DNA of 64,000 nt, from the NCBI RefSeq assembly GCF_000350225.1, contig NW_005178758.1, positions 124,001 through 188,000 of the forward strand, written 5' to 3'. Every line of letters starts with the position of its first letter. Positions within the stretch are counted from its first letter, which is position 1. The translations under genes were made by a program, and so were the position numbers. Positions 10,204 to 22,065 of this stretch are shown here, in pieces. Under the pieces are notes generated by a model. That model had not been told where the DNA came from. It saw only the letters and a program-made list of their open reading frames with translations, and did no database searches. Source of the stretch: Chondrus crispus. Its lineage: Eukaryota > Rhodophyta > Florideophyceae > Gigartinales > Gigartinaceae.

Positions 10204-13200
10204 CTAACGCATTAAAGTTGACGACTCGATATCGCCATCACGTCCAACAACAGTGGCATTGTGCACCACGCTGATGTTCGTTTTCAAGTTCGACGTAGCC
10301 GCATTGCGATGGGCTCCTGAGCTGCATAAACCGCTGCACCCACATCCAAACAAGCACAGCAAGCCCCTCTTTTTGCAGCCGCAACCACTTTTGCACCCTT
10401 TTGCGCAACCACAGCCCGCTTTCGCGAGAGCCATCTCCGCAACTCGCTTCGCGATATCGTCAGTTTGATCAATTACGAAAGCACCGGTTCTTCCAACAAA
10501 ACCGTTCTCCTCATGTTCGCCCAACTCATGATGATTCCTGCTGCTTCGATCCTGTCCATTCCGCCACATTTGCACAGCCCATTTCGCCCACAGAGCGTTC
10601 AAGTGCGTACTTTCCGGCTCGGGCGGCATATCGTCTGCAGCCGAAACCATGCGTGACTTCTCTAGAAAAACGCGAGCGTCCATATTCCATTCTTTCGAGC
10701 CGGGAACAGACTGTGAAGGGAACAACGGCCATGGCGCTCTTCCACCACGGCGACTCACAGCTTTCCAGAGATGCGCCAACAAGCAAAGCGTGTCAAAATG
10801 TGTGTTTGTTGCTAATAATGTAATTGATAGAGGCGGGTTAAATTGCTTCCATAGGTAGACGTAGCTCTCAAGGAAGTGTACCTGCGTCGCTTTCTTGCAA
10901 AATGCAGTCCAGTCGCAGCCACCAAAGGCGAGAAGCAAGCTGAGTGTCTCAATCGGTATTCCGATTGAATCCGCTGCTCTTCGAGCACGTCTCAGATCGT
11001 ACACTGACGAGCCTACTTCGACATAAATGTGCTCATCTCTTCTCCTCTCATCCAGTAGCATAACGCAGGGAATATCAGAGTCACAGGACAAAACGTATGA
11101 GCATACATCAATGCCCCCAAACGTTCTTGCCTGCCTCCGCAATTTGATCGCATCCTGCTGCCTGATGATCTCTCCCTGTACGTATGCTAGCCTTGTGTCA
11201 GTCTCACCGTGAAACGAATCACGGCTCGCGTCCCTCTCGATGCCTTTTTCTGTCAAGATGAAGCAAGAGCCAATGGGTGCTGGAACGTGAACTGCTTCCA
11301 CATTCACACTCTGCAACAGTTCTGTGCCTATCGAATTTGGGTTTTGTGGCAAAATAGCCACCGAAGAACGATCCCTCGATCTCACCAGAAAGACTTTGCT
11401 TGGCTTTGTTGTAGACACGCCTGGCGAAAGCGCGAATGATCCACCATGAAGGTGCACAGATAGCTGTCTTTGTTCCCCCGTTCGCTTGTTCCTACCGCTG
11501 TTCAAAATCAAGATGGCTTCTCCCGCCACAAACAAGAGACAATTTGCCACGTATCGCTTCTCGCTGCGGTTGCGTATCACCACAGAATTCCATAATTCAG
11601 CTCCCATGTCAAAGGTCACATTCAAATCGACTTCTCGAATCGCATCTGGGTCGCCGTCCGCAATCCGCACCATATCTCTAGATGAATCCTCAAGACTTAT
11701 GTTTTCCGCCACGACACGAGCCTGATCCCGTCGAGCTTGCTCTGCTCCTTTCTCAGCACTGAGAAGCTCGGGGCTGTCCAAATGCAAATGTACCATCGCA
11801 AGCGCGGAGTCGGAATCGGAGAAGAAGCGGCGCAGATAACCTATCATCTTGTCCAGCAACGCAGCTCGTAGAGAACGCATGTTTCCTGTCAATAGATCGA
11901 GTACATTTGGCGCAGAGTGTAGCGGATTCATCAGATCCACCTGCAGTACGTGTATCTTCACCTTAAATCCTGTGCTTCTCTTAATCTCAAACCTGAGATG
12001 ATCGGGGACTAGCTGACTTAAGCGACGCCAAAATTCTGATTTCGTGCCATGCCTTGGAGATCCCATCTCATGATCTCCACCTTCATAGTAGGATAAAGAG
12101 TACGGCGAGAGCAATCTTGCCGATTTCGAAATCTCTTCAAGTTGCTTCGAGAGCACTGCATGTCTTGGGTCCATAGGCGCGAGTTGGCGTAATGCTTGCA
12201 TTACGGCATCGCTGGCGAGCCGTGTCTCTCTAACGCGATTTTCGCGTAGCTTTACAGTGTTCGAGCGCGCTTTCCTACCTCTCTTAGCTGCCGACTTCTT
12301 TCCAGAGTCCAGGATGAGTGCATTGAAGTCAAATACGAACTTTCGAGGCCAGTGCTTTGTAGGTCTTTTGCCACCTAGATATGTGTCGACGTCTTGTCGT
12401 GAGAGAGGGCCAGCATGTTCTGGAAACACGAAGGAGGCGTGTAAACCGAGAACGTCTCTTCCTCGACGCTCGCACTCCGAAAACGCCAGTTGCTTCGTAG
12501 TTGAGAGCACTACTCGATTGTGCGCAGGCACAAGTCTGTTTTCGAGACGATCTGATTGCATGTGTTCAAATCCTAAATGGCCTAAGCTCTTCATCCGTGC
12601 TCTCATTCTGGCTACTCCTTTCATGCTTCCCTTCTCGCGATCGTACGAGTCACGAGATACAGCCGCACTTTCGTCCATATCGTTGTCACCTGCCCCCCAG
12701 GACTTCGTTGGATCTCCCACAGCTGCGCGTAGAACCTCCACAGCCTGATTATGCAGCATGGCATTGGCAGGCGCCTTCTTCAGCTGGTCGTCTTTATCGG
12801 GACGACGGCAAACTCTTTTCGTATCGCGAATAATTCCCAGCTCTTGAGCTTCGTCGTGATGCACATGGACCCCCTCGCGCCTCCTCTTTCTTGCAGCTGA
12901 AAGGCTTATGACTGCTTGGCCTGGTAAATTCGAGTAGAGCAAAGCGAATACTTGAGGTGGTTGAAGTATTCTAGAGACAAAGTACTGTAATACAAGCCTT
13001 TGATACTTGTTCTTATTTGTTAAGTGGACAAAGCTAGCAAACGCGAAGAAGAATTTGTCCATGACATGAGTCTGTCCAAGTCTCGAACACACCATGTACG
13101 CGCAGTATGGAAGAAGCACTGCCAATAAGAGGACCTGGGCATACCAGCGAAAATTGACGAGCTTCCCGGAGCACCGCTCGAGTCCCTTGAGAATTGCATC

Positions 13201-13970
13201 TCCCCGCTTTAGCATCCCAGCAGTCACAATATTCCGGTTTAGCTGCAGAGTTGCGACTTCCGGCAATAGTGAATTAAATAATTGCTCTGAGTCATCATCG
13301 CGCGCACACAAGGCTGCCCTCGTATCCTCGTCCTCTTCACTCACTCTTTCTATCAACTCTAAAGCAAATGCGGTAATGACTTGGTGTACAATCTGTCGGC
13401 ACTTTCGCCAGTGGCTCATTTTCATCCATAGGTCCGCAAATCCCTTCGTTACGCCCGCATCGCCCACAAGCTCACACATTCCACTCCCACGACATAGGAT
13501 CTTGACCGTGTCCAGCAAGTAGGTCTTGTCGCCGTGAAAAACTCCACATATAACCACCAACCATTCCCACAATCCGCCTGGATCTTGCGCGCGAACTGAT
13601 GCCATCAGCTTCTCGAAGATGACGTGAAATGTCACTTGGTCACCTTGCACTACGAGAAACTTTGGTCCGCCCTCTTGTCCAATTCTCAAGCGCCATTTAA
13701 GCTCGTAGACACGAGCGATGATGCAAGCAGCTTCAGAGGCATCATTTCGAGTGACAGAAATGTATGCGACTTTGCTGTATTTGCTTGCTACGCAATGAAC
13801 CATAGAAAGTAGAAGGGCTCGAAGTGATACAGGATTACACTCATCTCTCCCGTCCAGTCGAGCGCCAATGTCGTGGATGATACCAAGCGCCGCCATGTTG
13901 AAAAGCTTGAGATCGGGGTCGGTGCGGTTGGGAATCATGTGCTGCAAGAAATTTTCACGCTGACTCGCCA
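10204..13970 (-). pseudogene. Giant CXC / XPG-PIN-like protein gene, C-terminal two thirds (split by Copia-1)
   Basis: About 1255 codons open without a stop, from the Copia-1 insertion site to the stop at 10204. The C-terminal end (about 10322-10413) is a CXC zinc cluster (CGCAKGCKSGCGCKKRG...CGCSGLC) like tesmin/TSO1 DNA-binding motifs. Before it, at about 10850-11110, are VLSCDSDIP...ML and, about 65 residues later, LLLAFGGCDWTAFCKKA. This DxD plus L-x-GCD spacing recalls the acidic sites of XPG/FEN1 (PIN-like) nucleases. From memory, large multicopy animal proteins with a GCDTxSAF motif and a C-terminal CXC have the same order. The middle (12.2-13.9 kb) is mostly helical-looking with basic patches. 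Its first codons read in the same frame as the end of the piece at 19291-21589 across one copy of the 5-bp target duplication, so the two are halves of one gene. Nuclease function is inference. Confidence 0.65.
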
Positions 13971-13974
13971 CACC
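13970..13974. repeat. Target-site duplication of Copia-1, left copy (ACACC)
   Basis: ACACC precedes the 5' LTR and recurs at 19287-19291 directly after the 3' LTR. Confidence 0.9.
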
Positions 13975-14392
13975 TATTAATTATGCTTTGCACAAGTGTA
14001 TCACAGCAATGCATGTCTATCATTACTGGTTGATCTCATATAATTGCATGGCAGTACACCAGCAATGCAACCTGCTTCTGATCATCGAACTCAGTTGAAT
14101 GCAATTATTGCATGGCCGATGCAGTCTGAATGCACTCTCTCCAGTGTAATTATGTGGTGCTCCCCACAAACAAATAATGTAGCATAGAATCCCATCCGTA
14201 TGTTCCTTTGTTCTTTCATGAACCTTTTAGCAGTGCATTTAAGCAGAACTCCCTCGCCCATCTGTATTGAGGCAGGGCACACGCACAGCACTAACACAGC
14301 ATCTGATAAAAGCAAACCAAGGCGCCTGCCTACCAGCTGTAGCCCTCAAGTCCAGCCAACATACTGTACCAAGCTGCCCCTCTAACTACATA
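13975..14392 (+). repeat. Copia-1 5' LTR
   Basis: 418 bp, matching 18869-19286 with no difference noticed. A TATA-like GCATTTAAGCAG lies near 14229. Confidence 0.92.
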
Positions 14393-14405
14393 GTTATGGG
14401 CCCAG
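14393..14405 (+). promoter_or_regulatory. Copia-1 primer-binding site overlapping the gag start (GTTATGGGCCCAG)
   Basis: The 13 bases directly after the 5' LTR are complementary to the anticodon arm of a methionine tRNA (CTGGGCCCATAAC, with CAT anticodon). Drosophila copia primes from a cleaved initiator tRNA at a similar site. The ATG inside the site opens the gag frame (MGPDL...). The same 13 bases lie at the same place in Copia-2. Confidence 0.8.
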
Positions 14406-17400
14406 ACCTACCTTCGCGTCCCAAATTTTCTTGGGATATCAAGAATGCTCCTTGGACCGACGCCAAAGAAGCGCAAGAAAAATACTACAAGTCAGTGCTG
14501 CTATGGAAATCCTTTCACGACAAGCTACCGGGGATGAACAGCAACAAGATTCCCAACGAATTGCAAGGAATTATTTTGAAATCACAGCTTTTTGGTCGAG
14601 CAGTACATCTGATTGAAAAAGTCCCAGACGATGACATTACTGCTGTAGATGGGGCAATGGCTGTAGCAAAATGTATTTACAAGTGTGATCCTCTTTCAGT
14701 TGTCATGGACACCTTTAGCAAATTTAACGGTTTGTTGCAGACTATTCGTGGAAGCAACGAATCTTTCGTTAACTACGAATCTCGTTTTGAAGCTGCAGTA
14801 TGCCGATACCAGGGCACTACTTCTTCTCTCCCTGAATCTTTGGTCGGAATTATCATGATTGCGAATGCGCGTTTAGAGGACACTCAGCGAGTATCTGTCC
14901 TCTCAGCCGTGGCTCCTAAATCGGATACCGAAGAAACATCTCACGAAAACGCCTCGATTCTTTTAAACAAAATCAAGTACGAGGACTCAGCATCGATAAT
15001 CCGCTCTTTCGACAAAGTTCAGTCTCATGCATCGATGACCAACCCCGCCAACTCCTTTACTCTTACCGCAAACTCTTCGCACTATCGCCCACCGCCGCAC
15101 TATCGCGCGCCGCGCGCACAAAATGGAAAGTTTAGGTATCGCCGATCACCTGAACAATTAGCTTCCCTAAAGAAGGTCTCCACCTGCAAGTCATGTAAGC
15201 AGAAGGGACATTGGGCGGGCGATAAGGAGTGTAAGAACAGCAATAACGACGTCACTCATGACTTGGAAAAATGCATTGAAACCAAATCTAATAGGGGCTC
15301 TACCGGTACAGTAACATTTCATATGGTCAGTCTCAGCAGCAATAATGCTACCAAGATCCGTTCGAGTATTCGCCCTCACGCAGACCATGACGAGAAAATC
15401 CAACTAGGCCCTCTGATTGATGACGGCGCTCCGTACAGTGGCATAGGTCTAGAAGAATTCTTGGAATTGAAGGACACAATTATGCCTTCGTTTGACGGCA
15501 TGTGGGACCCACTACCCGCTACAGTTGCGTGTAGGCCATTTTGGCAGTATGGTTCGGAAAACCATGCCAGCTCGCGCAGAAAAATACTTGGCTCTCAGTT
15601 GCTAAGTTTACTGTCCGATCAGGGCGTCAAGATGGAAATCCGACATTTAATAATTGAAGGGTCTTCACCCTGGATAATTGGACGCAATGTAACTCGCCAT
15701 ACTGACATTATTCACCGCAAAGGAAACTTCTTACAATTTTCTTTACCACAATCCAATGACACAAACACATTGCAATTGATCGATCACGATTTTCACAGCT
15801 ACTTGCCGAGCCACAAATGTTTTGATGATAAGTACGTTTCAGTCCATGACCCAAGGTCTACAGCGATATGCGGCCTTTCGGCCTCAGCTCAAGTGTCATG
15901 GAGTGAGAAGAAAAAATTATTCAGCGTGTACATGCCCATACATGCGGCCATTCAAATTTTCGGGACATCAAGCTTCTCATGCAGAGAAATAAGATTTGGG
16001 ATGACCAGTGTGTGTCATTTCTCTCTCAGTTATTGGAATCGTGTCCTCATTGTCATGTTGTATCTCTACCTACGCAAAATAGAGCTGTCTCCCTTTGCTC
16101 TATGTCCGCCAACTTTAATGATGTCGTCTGCGTTGACCACTTTTTTCTGAACGACCTTAACATTTTTCATATGATGGACTATCAGACGCGATATTCGACA
16201 GGCTCAGTTGTTCCCAGTACCGATATGAATAATTGTATTCAGGCTTTCGAGTTGTGTTGGATATCTGCCTTTTGGTCACCAGCCACTGTCAGAGGCGACA
16301 AAGCTTTCGACAACGCCCTGTTTTTGCAGTATCTGAAATCTCATGGGACCAAATTTCATTCTATCCCTCCTCGTCGGCATAGCAGAAATGCTATAGAGTC
16401 GAAACACAGAATTATAAGAGATATATTTCTTCGGCTATTCTCTGCAAATCAGAGCACATCGTTGCCCCTTCTCGCAACACAGGCTTTCCTAATCTCGAAC
16501 AATCTATACGGAAATGACATAGCTTCAGCACACGAGCTCGCAAAGGGATACACCCGCCGGGTTGGCAACCTTTCCTCACCACTGACATTCCCAATGGACA
16601 TTCGCGCCGCACATGAGCAGCTCCACGCAAAGAGAAAGCTCAACCGTATTTTGCGTACTAAGCCGATCAAAACAAGTCATTTGCAAGTCGGTGACACCAT
16701 TCAGGTATTTTTGAAGCATGCGCAGCAGAAACGAGGACATTGGACCGTGCCTACAACTGTTCTGAAATATGATCAAGAATCGCAAACAGTCACTGTAGCC
16801 GGCACTAAAGGAAAATATGTCCAACCAGCAATAGAAGACACCAGACACGCCTTCATGCCACAAAATGATTTCTTCACCGCTGTCCAGGAAGCGCTAGATG
16901 TTTGCGAACGTTCTATGATGCAAGAACTTGATGAACTGGATGATGACTGTTCTACCAACACTTAACATAATTCTAGATCTCCAGAAGCAGATGCGCAATT
17001 CGATGGCATTAACAATAATAATGTACCACCTCAGAGTGATTCAGCTCAGGCCGACCACACCAACAGCAGCACAGCCAGCGATTGTCTGTCTATACCCAGA
17101 ATCGATAACGTTACATATATGCCCGGTTGCCCATCAGTACACCCAATGAACCTCCGCAGCGCTACACATCAAGCACTTGCAGCCGATATAAAAATTCAGC
17201 CTGGAACTGAACTCACTTCGTCAGAACAGCATGATCTACAATTCTTCTATAACCGATTTGCCAGCAAAGAATTCATGCTTCATCAAGCACAAAGACTGCC
17301 TACCCACATCACTGAAAATGCATACACAGCTGAAGAACAAGAGTTCAAAAAATCATGCGACATCATTCATGTCTCAAACATACCTCGCAATGCCAACATC

Positions 17401-18855
17401 ATTTCCAGCCACGTTCTCTACAAAATCAAAAATCTAGATGACGGCAGTAAGACATGCAAAGCTCGGATCGCCCCTCATGAAAACCGCGATCATGATAAGA
17501 ATGACCTCCGCACGGATTCAGCAGCGTGTCCTCCGCTTGGAATGCGAATTTTACTTTCCATTTCTGTTCTCCACAATTTTCTCATAACCAAGGTCGATAT
17601 CAAAAGTGCCTTCTTGCAGTCTGGTGAAGCACAAAGAGATGTGTACGTGGTACCCCCACGTGATAGTACAAAGAAGCACTTTTACTGGTTGTTGAAAGTT
17701 GCATCATATGGCTTGGTGAACGCAAATGCCAAATGGCAGAACCACTCCGACACTACACTATTGGGCATGGGTCTTGATGTTGTTGCCTATGTACCTCAGC
17801 TCTTCTTTCAAAAGCACAATGGAGTGCTGAAGCTAATTGTCGCCAAAGTGGTGGACGATTTATTGATCGCAGGATGCGATGCAGACAGAAAAGCGTTTGT
17901 TCATGATTTATCATCATTTTACAGAATTGGAACTCTTGTACATCTCCCTGGTAAGTTCAATTTTTTTGGAATGGTTATCGAGCAAGAAGACAACGGTACG
18001 ATCAGGTTATCAGCCGAGGAGAAACTCAAAGCCATATCACCGCACACGTTGACAAGACTCCGCAGAAAAAGCCCAGAGGATATTCTAAATTCAGTTGAGC
18101 TGTTTTCTTTCCAGTCAATTAATGGAAAGCTAGGATTTCTAGGGACAACAGTGAGTCCTTTCGCATCATTTACGTCCAGTCATTTGCAGCAGACAAAAGG
18201 GTCCGCTACTGTACATGACATCATCAAGCAATGTACTATGTTGAAAGTAGTTAAGCAGTATGGAACTGTCACGACGTTTTCGAAGCCAGTGTCAAGAGGA
18301 CCCCATCCACTCACTATTGTTCTATTTGCAGATGCTGGACGGCCCTCAGATTATGGTCAGCTTGGATATGTCGGCGGACTGCTGATTGGACCTCTATCGC
18401 ATGGTTCTCACATGCACACTATTGCATGGACTTCCCATCTTTCCCAGAGGCCTACCAAATCTATTGCCTCAGCAGAGGTACTCGCAGCAGGTGAAGCCAT
18501 CGATCAAGGGAAATTGATTGCACAGGTCTACAAACATTTGCTTGACACAAAGCTCCATCTTTGTGTCGTTGTCGACTCCAAATACCTTTTTTCATCGCTC
18601 TCGACGTGCCGTACACCTCAGGATAAGTCAATAATTGCGGATGTGTCACTACTGCGCTATCATTTCGAAACACATCAGCTTAACAGAGTTGTTTGGATAC
18701 CTGGTTCAGCGAATCCGGCTGATCCATTGACGAAGCGTGACAGCCCGTTAGCCGAGACTCTGCAACTCATGCTCTTCGATGGAACTCTACCGCTCCAGTT
18801 TGACAACACAGAATCAAGATCTTCCAATGCCCCTTTGGGCTAGTCGGTTTATCTC

Positions 18856-18868
18856 AAAAAGGGCAGAG
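18856..18868 (+). other. Copia-1 polypurine tract
   Basis: AAAAAGGGCAGAG directly before the 3' LTR, the expected primer for plus-strand cDNA. Confidence 0.7.
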
Positions 18869-19286
18869 TATTAATTATGCTTTGCACAAGTGTATCACAG
18901 CAATGCATGTCTATCATTACTGGTTGATCTCATATAATTGCATGGCAGTACACCAGCAATGCAACCTGCTTCTGATCATCGAACTCAGTTGAATGCAATT
19001 ATTGCATGGCCGATGCAGTCTGAATGCACTCTCTCCAGTGTAATTATGTGGTGCTCCCCACAAACAAATAATGTAGCATAGAATCCCATCCGTATGTTCC
19101 TTTGTTCTTTCATGAACCTTTTAGCAGTGCATTTAAGCAGAACTCCCTCGCCCATCTGTATTGAGGCAGGGCACACGCACAGCACTAACACAGCATCTGA
19201 TAAAAGCAAACCAAGGCGCCTGCCTACCAGCTGTAGCCCTCAAGTCCAGCCAACATACTGTACCAAGCTGCCCCTCTAACTACATA
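18869..19286 (+). repeat. Copia-1 3' LTR
   Basis: 418 bp, matching the 5' LTR; followed by the ACACC duplication at 19287-19291. Confidence 0.92.
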
Positions 19287-19290
19287 ACAC

Positions 19291-21589
19291 CACTTGTGCA
19301 GGCAGTGCTCGACGAAATACCACCTGTAAGCTTCCGTCGAATTTCTGCAATACTCTGCGGTAAAAACCCCATTCTGCGCTGCCCGGATGAGGAGTCCTCA
19401 TCAGCTTCCATATATTTATCAGGATAGGTCCTTGCCCATCCAACCACCTGCGTTGCAAGTCCATTTAAGCCACGCTGGGAGTGGCTATCGGAGAGTGACG
19501 CGTGTAAATTCTTGATATTGATATTGTCTATAGAAGCCACGAACAACTGATGTTCGAATTTGAGCATTGGTAGAAGAGACATGGGCCCCAGGGGCGCGCG
19601 TTCGAGCATAGTCTCGAATGCATTTTGTACGCGATATGCAGTTTTATCCGGTGCTATAACGCCAAGCCTTGCTAGAGCTGTGTGTGCAGCATTGGACATC
19701 CATGTAGCGCAACTAGACGACGCGGCCAGCATGAGGGGGCCAGTCTTTCGCTCTCGGTGATCTACAAGACGAGCCTCCATCTCGAGTTTGTATAGTTGAG
19801 TACATAATCGGGCTAGCGATGGCGGTACATCGTCTCCATCCAAAGGTGGAATTGATGTGTTGCTGAAGGGAAATATGTCACGAAATGTGCGGCATTCTCT
19901 CGCGATAGCTTGTGCGCTCTTGTCGCCATCCAATGCCGCTGATTTCATTACGGCAACCTGTCGCTTCGCTCGCTGTCGTACGCCGCGACTCGCGAGCGTG
20001 AGCATTTCTGAAAGCCACAAACGACGTGGAACTGCTTCAATGGAGGACTCCGCAGAAAATGTGGCAGCGACTACAGAGCTGAAAACAGCGTCGAACCTAA
20101 ACGACCTGACGAGCGTCTTAAGGTCGTTTTGTCTCTGCTCTGCGAGCTGAGATAAAGTCAAAAGATCCTCTGCGCTACGATTACTTGTCTGCTCCGCTGC
20201 GTGCTTCTCCAAAGCCAGAAAATAGGCGCTTGTAGAATTGTAGAAGAAAGCCCCTACCCTCCCGGGCGCGATCTCCATCCTAATTCCAACGGATGCAATG
20301 TGAGGCATGACGCAGTCGCGTATGGTGCGTGAGTCAGGCACTCTTCCTGGAGTAGAACAGCTTGCAAAGACTGCTTTGACATCACGTAACCGAACTATGA
20401 CTGCTTTGCCAGACGAATGCTCGCCTAGAATCCGTGACGCAGAGATGCATCTTTCCGAAATATAGGCCGGAGGAAGTACAGAAAGCTTTATACATACCCA
20501 TGATATGCAGATTTGGGCAGCGCGCACCTGTCTCCCGAATGTAGTAGATCCATTTAGCTCCAGCCCTTCACCTGGTGATCCGCAAGCCAAGTGACGACAA
20601 TGCGAACATACAATCATTTCACAGGTCCAATTTGCGCACACAGACCGACCAAAGTAAGACGCCATTCTGCACTCAAATTCAAATGCCTCTTCCTCATCTT
20701 CCGGGACAGAAAGCCGCCTGCCTGAATTTCGAGGTAGTCGCCGCCGGCAGAGACCACAAGTAAATTTTTGCTTGTGGACCGCATCCTCACACCTTCGAAT
20801 CGCATTGCTGTGAATTGAGCATACTTTCGCCTGGGCCGCAGAATCGCGAAGAGCCTCGATCATATCGGCTGGCAGGGAGGTTGTATTCGCGAACAATGTA
20901 GTGAACTGCGCCCAGTCGGTCCTGCCAATTGCGCACAGTCGCGTTGCCCGTGACAGCCGCGTTTCAGTAGACACAACGGCAACTCCATTTACACAAACGT
21001 AGCAGTGATTGGCGTCGGGTTTAATTCTTCGGCAACCGAAAGGTCCAATATCGACCCTTGATTCTGACCGCCGTCTTGCTCTCCATCTCTGATACGCGCT
21101 GGTCGCTTTCGCTCTCGCTCGTGCCGAGTTCTTTGTGAGGACACCCCAGTCTTGGTAGCAGCTGGCGCACATGGGAGCAGAGAGGAGCAGATTAGCTGCT
21201 CGCTCAATATCTCCGTTTGAACCCAAATTCGTATCTTTGTGAATATTCACATGCCTGTCATGAGCGCTTACGGCCACTTTGTATATGACGTCACATAGCA
21301 AACCTGTCACGACAGCACGGGAAAAGCACGACTGATAAAAAGGGTTCTCGATCGCATGTTTTATATTACCACGAGTGCCCTCAGCACGCATCCAATCTGG
21401 AACGTTTTCATCGCGGACATTAAGTCCAAATGTAATGAACGAGAGCGCCACTTCTCTTGGAACAAGCTTACGATTTGCCCTTTCCCTTCCTACGAATTTT
21501 TCCAGCGAATAGAGCGGCTTCTTCCTCCTTGCATTATTCTCACGGCCGCAACCAACGCACCCAGTGCGCTCTTCATGGCAGTGAGCCAA
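19291..21589 (-). pseudogene. Giant CXC / XPG-PIN-like protein gene, N-terminal third (split by Copia-1)
   Basis: About 766 codons are open from near 21589 to the insertion site. The piece begins with a Cys pair (CVGCGRENNA) and carries further Cys clusters (MCASCYQDW; CGLCRRRLP; CEMIVCSHCRHLACG), pointing to several zinc-binding sites ahead of a helical region with many Arg/Lys residues. In-frame codons continue upstream to about 21683 without an ATG, and the next ATG upstream (21830) is in another frame. The start may therefore sit in a separate exon, or be lost. The frame at its 3' end agrees with the frame at 13970 across one ACACC, which supports a single gene of about 2000 residues before Copia-1 arrived. 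The neighbours are the TIR at 21988 and the Copia element. Function is unknown; it may be a transposon protein rather than a host gene. Confidence 0.6.
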
Positions 21590-22065
21590 CTCACATGCAA
21601 CCGCTGCGCCGTCTGCGCGCGGCGTATCCGCGATCTCCTCTCCAAAAAAATACCCCAGCCGCCCTTCCCTCGATCTCCTCTTTCAGACTGCACCCGCAAC
21701 TGGAACGGAGCCGCGTCCACTGTCGCGCAATTGGCGTTTGTGTGCGATCCGGCGTCGGTCGCAGCGCCACGGCCTTAACGATGTGCATAACTACCCCAGG
21801 AACCGACGGCGCAACCTTTACCACCACCATCTGCCAATAGGAGAGAGATACATGCTTTTTTTAAATCCAATATCTGCCTGACAAGTGTTGCTCGCCCAGG
21901 ACTTTACCCATCCCAAAATTGACCTGGATCCAGACTGTTTACGGAGGATATCCATATGGAGAGTGATCCTTATCGGGAGGGTTCACTGTACTTGGCTATG
22001 TACGCACTGTGTGTCGCCTCCTTCAGCCTCACGTGGTCTCCTGCTGGCAGTGCGCCCAGAGATTA
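21590..22065. other. Upstream region of the giant gene, right TIR and spacer
   Basis: 21590-21830 holds a minus-strand open frame with ATG at 21830 that could be a first exon of the giant gene. Next are AT-rich subterminal sequence with CATATGGATATCC (about 21950) and the TIR ending at 21988. 21989-22065 is spacer, ending in the TTA that flanks the next transposon. Confidence 0.4.
21964..21988 (-). repeat. Right terminal inverted repeat, followed by TA
   Basis: The reverse complement reads CAGTGAACCCTCCCGATA then AGGAT, the same as the left end at 7541 with one mismatch. TA follows at 21989. Confidence 0.7.

Larger units (their letters stand above)
13975..19286 (+). mobile_element. Copia-1: young Ty1/Copia LTR element inside the giant gene
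   Basis: This 5312-bp element has 418-bp LTRs that look identical and a 5-bp target duplication, so the insertion is recent. LTR ends are TAT...ATA rather than TG...CA. The coding region (14396-18843) shows gag, then a CCHC knuckle (CKSCKQKGHWAGDKEC, about 15.19 kb), a protease region near 15.42 kb and an integrase core (VCVDHF and later D and E sites, about 16.1-16.4 kb). Reverse transcriptase follows (ITKVDIKSAFLQ and VVDDLLIAG, about 17.6-17.9 kb), then RNase H with VVDSKYL and ANPADPLTKR near the end. Pol order with integrase before reverse transcriptase defines Copia. The coding region looks broken about twice despite matching LTRs. Confidence 0.93.
7541..21988. mobile_element. TIR-bounded unit (Tc1/mariner- or pogo-like ends) carrying a giant CXC gene
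   Basis: The left end CAGTGAACCCTCCCGATA at 7541 and its reverse complement ending at 21988 are each flanked by TA (7539-7540 and 21989-21990). This is the end sequence and target duplication expected of the Tc1/mariner superfamily; pogo/Tigger elements often begin CAGTGGAACCTCG. The span is 14,448 bp, or about 9.1 kb without Copia-1. Both subterminal regions carry repeated GGAT/ATCC motifs (for example CATATGGATATCC on the right, TTGGATATTCATATCC on the left) that could be transposase sites. No DDE transposase was recognised inside. The content is the split giant gene on the minus strand and a Noc1-like fragment. The alternative is two unrelated short elements that happen to face each other. 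Confidence 0.5.
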
